This document shows positions 15,151 through 20,372 of a stretch of DNA of 20,372 bases, in pieces. Positions within the stretch are counted from its first letter, which is position 1. Every line of letters begins with the position of its first letter. The position numbers and the translations under genes are program-made. Source of the stretch: DATCKG01 sp036562385 (GTDB lineage: Bacteria; Bacillota; Sulfobacillia; Symbiobacteriales; Symbiobacteriaceae); assembly GCA_036562385.1 (NCBI GenBank), contig DATCKG010000097.1, forward strand, positions 1 to 20,372, given 5' to 3'. Below the pieces are notes generated by a model. The model was given only the letters and a program-made list of their open reading frames with translations. It made no database searches and had not been told where the DNA came from.

Positions 15151-17010
15151 ATGCGCATGAGAATGCGGACGAAAATGTTCCTGGCATGTCTGATCGCAAT
15201 GGTCTTCCTTGCGCTTGCGGGCTTCTTTGGCGGCAACTTCCTCGGCAGGGCGTCGGACCTGTTTGCGGACGCGGTGACGCGTGTGCAGCCGGCCAACGCG
15301 GAAATCTCTGACCTGTCGATGAGTCTGTTCAAGGCCCATTCGTATCTGCGCGGCTACCTCCTGTCAGGCGACAGTTCGGAGAAGATGCAGGCGGAGTACG
15401 CTGTGGAAGCGGCGCAAAAGACCCTGGAGAGTCTGCGGTCCAGGCTTACAGACGCCGAATCCCAAGAGTTGCTGACGCAGATCGGTCATCTGACCGAGCA
15501 GTACGGTCAGGTCATCGCGACCGTGGCGACCCAGGTGAGTTCGGGTCAGGCCTCCGACGCCAGGTACTTGGTCCAGGTCCAAGGTAGTTCTCTGCTCGAA
15601 CAAGCCGCCGATCTGACCACGGATCTGAAGGTCGCAGTCAGCAAGGAAGCCCAGGACGTAACGGAACGGGCGCTCTCCCTCATCAGGTTTGTCACGGTGG
15701 CCCAGTACCTGGCGCCTCTGCTGGGCGCCGTATTGGGCTTGATTGCCGCCTTCTGGCTCTCCCACCGGATGTCGCAGCCGATTCAGGTCATGGCGGCAGC
15801 GGCCCGGGGGATTGCCGAGGGCGACCTGACGGTCCAGGTGCCCGCTATCCGATCCCGGGACGAGGTGGGGGACTTGGCCGAGGCCTTTGATCGCATGGTC
15901 CGTGATCTGCGGGGACTGGTGCAGGAGATGAAGGACGCGGCCGAACGGACGCGGGAGTCCTCCCATCGACTGGCTGCCGCCTCGGAGCAGTCCGTACGGG
16001 GCGCCGAGGAAAGCGCCGAGGCGATGGGGCGTGTGGCGGAGGGTACGGCCCGCCAGTCCGAGGACGTGGACCGGATGAACCGGACCATGGCGAGCCTCAA
16101 GAAGGCCATCGGCGACGTGGCTGACGGCTCCCGGAAGACGTCGGATCAGGTGAAGACGGCATCCGGCGTGCTGGCCGCGGCCCAGGAGAATATCGAAGAC
16201 GTGACGGATCGGGCCCGGCAAATCGCAGCGAAGGCCGACAACGCGCGGACGGCTGCCCACCAAGGGGCGAAGGTCATTGAGAAGGCGGTGGCATCGCTGG
16301 ACCGGATTCAACAGGCCGTGGGCGAGGCTGCCGAGCAGATTCGACAGTTGGCCGGAACCTCCGCCAAGGTGGGGGAGATTACCGGGATGATCTCCGAGAT
16401 TGCAGAGCAGACGAACCTGCTGGCCCTCAATGCCGCCATCGAGGCCGCCCGGGCCGGCCAGCAGGGCCGGGGCTTTGCGGTGGTGGCCGAGGAGGTCCGC
16501 AAACTGGCGGAGCGTTCTGCAAGCTCGGCCAGCGACATCGCGGCGCTGGTGGAGAGCATCCGGGTGGGCATGGATAAGGCGGTCAAGGCCATGGAGAAGG
16601 GCAGCGCCGAGGTGGAGAATGGTACCCGTCTGGCGGCTGACGCAGGGGAGGAACTACAGAAGATCATCAAGCTGGTGGACGAGGCGGTGGAGGACGTGCA
16701 GACGGTCTCCCGGGATGCCGATGAGGTACTGGAGCGGACCCGTGCTGCCGTTGCCGCTTTCGATGCCGTGGCTGCCCTGACAGCTCAAAACAGCGCCGCT
16801 GCCCGGGAGATGGACGAAAACGCACAGCAGGTGACCAGCCTGATGGACCACGTGGCATCGGTCTCCCAGAGCAACGCCGCGGCGGCCCAGCAGATTTCTG
16901 CAGCGCTGCAGGAACTCAACGCCACCGCCGAGGAGGTCGCCGCGGCTGCTCGGCACTTGGCGGAGGAAGCCGAGAAGATGCAGTCGCACGTGCAGCGGTT
17001 CCGGCTCTGA
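15151..17010 (+). CDS. Methyl-accepting chemotaxis protein
   Basis: This 619-residue transmembrane receptor has TM1 at about 9-28 after the basic start MRMRMRTK. An all-helical extracytoplasmic sensor (about 30-178), probably of the four-helix-bundle type, follows. TM2 is at about 181-203 and a HAMP domain at about 204-257 (ending near DEVGDLAEAFDRMVRDL). The long coiled-coil signalling domain has its hairpin tip in EIAEQTNLLALNAAIEAARA (416-435), the site that binds CheA and CheW. There is no C-terminal CheR-tethering pentapeptide; it ends HVQRFRL. The ligand is unknown. ATG 15151 has only a GGGGG sequence upstream, and in-frame ATGs at 15157 and 15163 are alternatives. Expression is likely with the flagellar regulon, given the upstream sigma-D-type promoter. 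Confidence 0.95.
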   Translation: MRMRMRTKMFLACLIAMVFLALAGFFGGNFLGRASDLFADAVTRVQPANAEISDLSMSLFKAHSYLRGYLLSGDSSEKMQAEYAVEAAQKTLESLRSRLTDAESQELLTQIGHLTEQYGQVIATVATQVSSGQASDARYLVQVQGSSLLEQAADLTTDLKVAVSKEAQDVTERALSLIRFVTVAQYLAPLLGAVLGLIAAFWLSHRMSQPIQVMAAAARGIAEGDLTVQVPAIRSRDEVGDLAEAFDRMVRDLRGLVQEMKDAAERTRESSHRLAAASEQSVRGAEESAEAMGRVAEGTARQSEDVDRMNRTMASLKKAIGDVADGSRKTSDQVKTASGVLAAAQENIEDVTDRARQIAAKADNARTAAHQGAKVIEKAVASLDRIQQAVGEAAEQIRQLAGTSAKVGEITGMISEIAEQTNLLALNAAIEAARAGQQGRGFAVVAEEVRKLAERSASSASDIAALVESIRVGMDKAVKAMEKGSAEVENGTRLAADAGEELQKIIKLVDEAVEDVQTVSRDADEVLERTRAAVAAFDAVAALTAQNSAAAREMDENAQQVTSLMDHVASVSQSNAAAAQQISAALQELNATAEEVAAAARHLAEEAEKMQSHVQRFRL

Positions 17011-17077
17011 ATGCCAGGGGGCTGAGCAGGATCCCGGCGGCCTGCGGGGAAACTGGACGGGTGGAGGTGGTGGTCCC

Positions 17078-18025
17078 GTGGAATACCGCAATCTCGGGCG
17101 GAGCGGACTGAAGGTCTCCCAGATGGCGCTGGGGACCAACGCCTTCGGCACCCGCACCGATGAGGCCACCGGCATTGCCATCGTCCACGCGGCGCTGGAT
17201 GCCGGCATCAACCTGATCGATACGGCGGACATGTACGGGGATGGGGAGTCGGAGCGGATCATTGGCAAGGCGATCCGGGACCGGCGTTCCCGGGTGGTGC
17301 TCGCCACCAAGGGATCCTGGCGCGTGGGCGATGGCCCGAATGACGCCGGCTCCTCCCGTCAGCACATCCTCGACGCCGTAGACGCTTCTCTCAGGAGGCT
17401 GAACACGGACTACATCGACCTGTACCAGATGCACCGATGGGATGATGAGACCCCGCTGGAAGAGACGCTGGAGACGCTCAACGATCTGGTCCGCTGGGGG
17501 AAGGTCCGGTACATCGGCTGCTCCAACTATGCCGCCTGGCAAATCGTCAAGGCCCTGGGCATCCAGGAGCGGCGGGGGTTTGCCCGGTACATCTCGCATC
17601 AGCCGGAGTACTCTCCGGCGAACCGGTCCATCGAGCGGGAAGTGATCCCGGCCTGCCTCTCGGAAGGGGTGGGGCAGATCGTCTACTTCCCCCTGGCCGG
17701 CGGGCTGTTTACCGGCAAGTACCGCCGGGGCGCCGAGCCGCCGGCGGGCTCCCGGGCCGCGACCCAGGGGGAGCGGTTCACCAAGCGGTGGTTCACCGAC
17801 CGGAACTTCGACCTCATGGAACGGCTGGAGGGACTGGCCGCGGAGGCGGGCATCAGCCTGCCGCACCTGGTGCTGGCCTGGGTGATGGCCAAGCCCGGCA
17901 TCACCTCTGCCATCGTGGGCGCCACGCGGGTGGAGCAGGTGCTGGCCAACGTGGCGGCCTGTGAGGTGAAGCTGAGCCCCGAGTTGATCCGGCGGGTGGA
18001 CGAGGCTTCGGCGGAGTTCGTGTAA
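17078..18025 (+). CDS. Aldo/keto reductase
   Basis: This 315-residue AKR starts at GTG 17078, 10 nt after GGAGG. It begins MEYRNLGRSGLKVSQMALG, like the AKR at 2476, and keeps the tetrad D48, Y53 (DTADMYGDGESE), K78 (ATKGSW) and H119 (YQMHRWD). The C-terminal AIVGATRVEQVLANV segment binds cofactor. The LIDTADMYGDGESE pattern fits the bacterial YajO/Tas-like branch. It is 67 bp after the chemoreceptor gene without a visible terminator in between, so it may be read from that promoter, though no functional tie is evident. The substrate is not known. Confidence 0.92.
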   Translation: MEYRNLGRSGLKVSQMALGTNAFGTRTDEATGIAIVHAALDAGINLIDTADMYGDGESERIIGKAIRDRRSRVVLATKGSWRVGDGPNDAGSSRQHILDAVDASLRRLNTDYIDLYQMHRWDDETPLEETLETLNDLVRWGKVRYIGCSNYAAWQIVKALGIQERRGFARYISHQPEYSPANRSIEREVIPACLSEGVGQIVYFPLAGGLFTGKYRRGAEPPAGSRAATQGERFTKRWFTDRNFDLMERLEGLAAEAGISLPHLVLAWVMAKPGITSAIVGATRVEQVLANVAACEVKLSPELIRRVDEASAEFV

Positions 18026-18037
18026 CAAGGACGGTAG

Positions 18038-18069
18038 AAGGCCAGGGTGCGCCGGCGCCCTGGCCTTTC
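18038..18069 (+). terminator. Intrinsic terminator after aldo/keto reductase
   Basis: AAGGCCAGGGTGC (18038-18050) pairs with GCGCCCTGGCCTT (18055-18067) around a GCCG loop, with one G-T pair. A short TTTCTT tail follows. Confidence 0.88.
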
Positions 18070-18073
18070 TTGG

Positions 18074-18100
18074 AGCGAGGGGTCGCTTTTTTTTCTTTTT
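18074..18100 (+). terminator. Second, tandem intrinsic terminator
   Basis: AGCGA (18074-18078), loop GGGG and TCGCT (18083-18087) form a short stem followed by a very long T-tract (eight Ts, C, five Ts). It backs up the terminator just upstream and insulates the sigma-factor promoter that starts five bases later. The same T-tract could act as an upstream element for that promoter. Confidence 0.72.
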
Positions 18101-18104
18101 GGCG

Positions 18105-18131
18105 TGAACCGTTTGCCGGATGATCCGTCTT
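18105..18131 (+). promoter_or_regulatory. Putative ECF-sigma autoregulatory promoter (copy 1)
   Basis: TGAACC (18105-18110), a 15-bp spacer and CGTC (18126-18129) fit the general ECF pattern of an AAC-containing -35 and a CGT-containing -10. The element follows a T-rich tract and lies 55 bp before the GTG of an ECF sigma gene. A second copy with the same spacing and the same flanks occurs at 20339. Transcription would start near 18136. Confidence 0.72.
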
Positions 18132-18185
18132 TCCAGGGAGAGAAGAAGGACGCGGTGCGGCGTCTGGCCGGTGGAGGTGAATCAG

Positions 18186-18794
18186 GTGGCAGGACCCACC
18201 CCTCTTGCGGCACCGGCGGCTCCGACCCAGTCAGGGGGCGAACTGGCCGCCGGCCTGGCAGCAGGCGACCGTTCGGCCCTGGTCCATCTGGCAGAAGCCT
18301 GGGGGCCACGGATCTACCGCTATCTGGCCAGCCGGCTGGCGGATCGGGAACTGGTGCGGGACCTTACCCAGGAAACACTGACCCGGGCGGTGGACGCCAT
18401 TCGGCGGGGCACCCGCCCGCGGGATCTGAAAGCCTGGCTTTTTCGTATTGCCACCAACCTGCTCCGGGATGAACTGCGGAGCGGCTACCGGAACCGTGTG
18501 GTCCTGACGGAGGTTCCGGAGCGTGGTGCCGGCGAGGATACGGAGCAGAAAGCCCTGGACCAGATGCGCCAGGAGGCCGTCCGGCAGGCGGTGCTGGGGC
18601 TGCCCCCGGACCTACAGGAGGTGCTGACCCTGCGCTTTTACGAGGGATTTTCGGTGGACGAGGTGGCCGCGATCACGGGGCTGCCGGTGGGAACGGTCAA
18701 GTCCCGGCTGTATCGGGCGTACCGGCGGCTGGAGGAGCAGCTGGCCCCATGGCGGCACCAGCCGCGACAGGGGGGAAACGCAGATGGACGATAG
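18186..18794 (+). CDS. ECF-family RNA polymerase sigma factor
   Basis: This 202-residue protein has its start at GTG 18186, because GGAGGTGA (18173-18180) is ideally spaced. An open frame back to 18120 would overlap the promoter. Region 2 spans about 27-95 (SALVHLAEAWGPRIYRYLAS, then DLTQETLTRAV and AWLFRIATNLLRDELR). Region 4 spans about 138-187 (LPPDLQEVLTLRFYEGFSVDE, a helix-turn-helix ending in VGTVKSRLYRAYRRL). Regions 1 and 3 are missing, as in ECF sigmas. Its stop lies 11 bp inside the next gene, so the two are coupled. The preceding promoter suggests autoregulation. It most likely responds to an envelope or extracellular signal. Confidence 0.95.
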   Translation: MAGPTPLAAPAAPTQSGGELAAGLAAGDRSALVHLAEAWGPRIYRYLASRLADRELVRDLTQETLTRAVDAIRRGTRPRDLKAWLFRIATNLLRDELRSGYRNRVVLTEVPERGAGEDTEQKALDQMRQEAVRQAVLGLPPDLQEVLTLRFYEGFSVDEVAAITGLPVGTVKSRLYRAYRRLEEQLAPWRHQPRQGGNADGR

Positions 18795-19668
18795 GCGGAC
18801 AGATCTGAGCCTCTTTCGGGACCTTCAGGAGGGGGCTGCCCTGGAGGGAGAGCCGGCTCCGACCCTGGAAGAGGTGACGGCCATGGCCGCACTGCTGAGG
18901 GAGGTGGAGAGGCCCGCTGTGCCTCCGGACCTGGTGCCGGGTCTTGTGCAGGCGCTCTCCACGGCCGGGCCGCTGGGGGAGCCCGCCGCCCATGCCGGCG
19001 GAATCCGGCCTCTGCTGCGGCTTCTGTGGGCGGATGCCCGCTTCATGCCTCTTTCCTTCCTGGTGATCGAGGGGGTTCTGTTGGCAGGGGCTTTCCTGAT
19101 CAACTGGGTGCTGGCCAGGGACCTGCCGTATGACGCCGGGGTGGGCCGGTCCGCGGACGGCTTTATCCTCATGGCGCCATGGATGGGGCTTGCGGCGGTT
19201 CTTTTTGCCCTGCGTCCCACCGAACGCAGCGTCTGGGGAGACCTGGAGGCGCTGTCGCCTTTTCCTCCGGCGGTGCGCCTCCTGGTGCGGGCCGCGGCGG
19301 GAATGCTCACAGCGATGGCGGGGATGGCCGTCACATGGCTGGTCAGCCCGGGGCCGGTATCCCTCTCTCTGGCCGTACTGGTTTTGGCCCGTACGGCCCC
19401 GCTCCTGATGGCGGTGGGCTGGGCCGTGGCCTGGGCCGTCACGTTCGGTCCCCGGGCCGCGGTGGCCGCCTCTTTGGGGCTCTGGGGAGCGGTGACGGTA
19501 CTGGGTCCGCAACTCGGATCGTGGAATCTGCTGGCGGTGCCCCAGGGGCTGGATCGGGCGGCGCCTCAGTGGACGGCGCTGGCCCTGGCTGCACTGCTCT
19601 GGCTCTGGGCGGTCTGGCGGAGCCGCGTGCTCAACGGGGCAGGGGCCGCGCAGGCCGGCGGAAGGTAG
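18784..19668 (+). CDS. Polytopic membrane protein, candidate sigma regulator or ABC permease partner
   Basis: This 294-residue protein starts at ATG 18784 (GGGGGG 8 nt upstream), overlapping the sigma gene by 11 bp. Residues 1-85 are soluble and include an acidic segment (LQEGAALEGEPAPTLEEVTA) and a helix PDLVPGLVQAL. About six hydrophobic helices follow (roughly 89-110, 125-143, 165-187, 191-220, 223-241, 263-278). The soluble N-terminal start after an overlapping ECF sigma gene is the usual place for an anti-sigma factor. No zinc-type HXXXCXXC motif is present. The multi-helix body also resembles an ABC-2-type membrane component for the ATPase that follows. No family is firmly recognised; both roles are inference. 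Confidence 0.78.
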   Translation: MDDRRTDLSLFRDLQEGAALEGEPAPTLEEVTAMAALLREVERPAVPPDLVPGLVQALSTAGPLGEPAAHAGGIRPLLRLLWADARFMPLSFLVIEGVLLAGAFLINWVLARDLPYDAGVGRSADGFILMAPWMGLAAVLFALRPTERSVWGDLEALSPFPPAVRLLVRAAAGMLTAMAGMAVTWLVSPGPVSLSLAVLVLARTAPLLMAVGWAVAWAVTFGPRAAVAASLGLWGAVTVLGPQLGSWNLLAVPQGLDRAAPQWTALALAALLWLWAVWRSRVLNGAGAAQAGGR

Positions 19669-19678
19669 GTGCGACACC

Positions 19679-20341
19679 GTGATTCTTATAGAAGACGTGA
19701 CGGTGCAGTACCCCGGCCGGCCGCCGGTGGTGGCCCTCCAGGACCTGAGCCTGCGGATTCCACCGGGGGTGTCCCTGATCAAGGGGGCCAGTGGAAGCGG
19801 CAAGTCGACCCTGCTGCGACTGCTCGCCGGACTGGTCTCTCCGACAGCAGGGAGGATTCGGCATGGTTGGCTTCGGAGCCGGGGGCCATCCGAGGATGTG
19901 GCTCTCCGGCTCCGATTGGGCTATGTGCCGCAGCACAGCCGGATGGATGTGGAACTGACGGCCCTGGACGGCCTGCGGTACCTGGCGGCGACCCGTGGGC
20001 TGCCGGCAGACGCAGGGGCGGTGTGGCCGCTGCTCAGGCGATGGGGGCTGGAAGCGCAGGCTCGGACTCCGATTCGGCGACTTTCGACGGGCCAGGCACT
20101 CCGCTGGCTGCTGGCCCAGAGCCAGTTGACCGCGCCCGCCCTGTGGCTTCTGGATGAACCGGGGCGGGGGTTGGATGCCGAAGGCATGGTAACGCTGCGG
20201 CGGGAACTGTCTCGCTATCGGCAGGCAGTGGGGGGCCTCGGGCCCCGGTTTGCGGTGGTGGCCACGCAGGACGGGTCACTGGACGATCTGGCGGACCGCA
20301 TCTTCTGGCTGGACCGGGGACGGCTCCTGGGCTGGGCGTGA
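19679..20341 (+). CDS. ABC transporter ATP-binding protein
   Basis: This 220-residue nucleotide-binding subunit starts at GTG 19679, 10 nt after the membrane protein. Walker A is GASGSGKST (36-44), the Q-loop is YVPQHS (Q85), the signature is LSTGQ (135-139, a variant of LSGGQ), and Walker B is LWLLDEP (155-161, catalytic E160) with the D-loop GRGLD. Where a His normally stands (H-loop, usually xxTHD) it has ATQD (Q197). It would energise export or import with a membrane partner, probably the preceding protein or a gene past the window. It belongs to the sigma-membrane protein-ATPase operon. Confidence 0.92.
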   Translation: MILIEDVTVQYPGRPPVVALQDLSLRIPPGVSLIKGASGSGKSTLLRLLAGLVSPTAGRIRHGWLRSRGPSEDVALRLRLGYVPQHSRMDVELTALDGLRYLAATRGLPADAGAVWPLLRRWGLEAQARTPIRRLSTGQALRWLLAQSQLTAPALWLLDEPGRGLDAEGMVTLRRELSRYRQAVGGLGPRFAVVATQDGSLDDLADRIFWLDRGRLLGWA

Positions 20342-20365
20342 ACCGATTTTCGCCTGCTCCGTCTT
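20339..20365 (+). promoter_or_regulatory. Putative ECF-sigma promoter (copy 2)
   Basis: TGAACC (20339-20344), a 15-bp spacer and CGTC (20360-20363) repeat copy 1 at 18105 exactly in spacing. Shared bases are GGCG-TGAACCG before the spacer and TCCGTCTT after it, while the spacer itself differs at most positions. It starts on the stop codon of the ABC ATPase gene and would drive a gene that begins beyond the window. Confidence 0.65.
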
Positions 20366-20372
20366 GCTTTCA

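Noticed and set aside
20338..20372. Possible start of a further plus-strand gene at GTG 20338, overlapping the ABC stop as GTGA
   Set aside because: No good ribosome binding site precedes it, only 11 codons are visible, and the same bases match the ECF promoter found at 18105. The promoter reading is better supported.

Overview
The window is ordinary-looking chromosomal DNA, very GC-rich, from what is most likely a high-GC Firmicute of the Symbiobacterium type (inference). The grounds are strong AGGAGG-type ribosome binding sites, many GTG starts, an S-box (SAM-I) riboswitch, a GlpP-family antiterminator, a sigma-D-like chemoreceptor promoter and a corrinoid-activator protein of the type found in anaerobes. 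No mobile elements, CRISPR arrays, rRNA or tRNA genes were seen. Most long antisense ORFs are GC-driven shadows.

Layout. (1) 1-2341: a divergent pair, made of a truncated membrane-anchored protein on the minus strand and an O-antigen-polymerase-like membrane protein with C-terminal TPR repeats on the plus strand. (2) 2396-3484: a monocistronic aldo/keto reductase with its own extended -10 promoter, a 5' leader hairpin and a bidirectional terminator. (3) 8715 down to 3519, minus strand: a GlpP-like antiterminator, then a leader with a terminator hairpin, then an operon of FGGY carbohydrate kinase, zinc alcohol/polyol dehydrogenase, short-chain dehydrogenase and class II (GatY/KbaY-like) ketose aldolase. 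This is a polyol or ketose catabolic route in which oxidation, phosphorylation and aldol cleavage would give triose phosphate. (4) 8879-14971, plus strand: a promoter, SAM-I riboswitch and terminator controlling metF, a free-standing MetH reactivation domain, a metH without that domain, and a RACo/RamA-like 2Fe-2S ATPase, almost all translationally coupled. (5) 15079-17010: a methyl-accepting chemotaxis protein behind a sigma-D (FliA)-type promoter. (6) 17078-18100: a second aldo/keto reductase followed by tandem terminators. (7) 18105-20372: an ECF sigma factor, an overlapping polytopic membrane protein and an ABC ATPase.

The most notable points are these. A matched pair of ECF-type promoters (TGAACCG-N14-CCGTCTT, identical length) sits at 18105 and 20339, one before the sigma gene and one at the end of the ABC gene, so the sigma factor probably controls its own operon and the next gene. 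The methionine operon has a split methionine synthase with two candidate reactivation proteins under one SAM riboswitch. The GlpP homologue sits directly upstream of a terminator-containing leader of a sugar-kinase operon rather than a glycerol operon.
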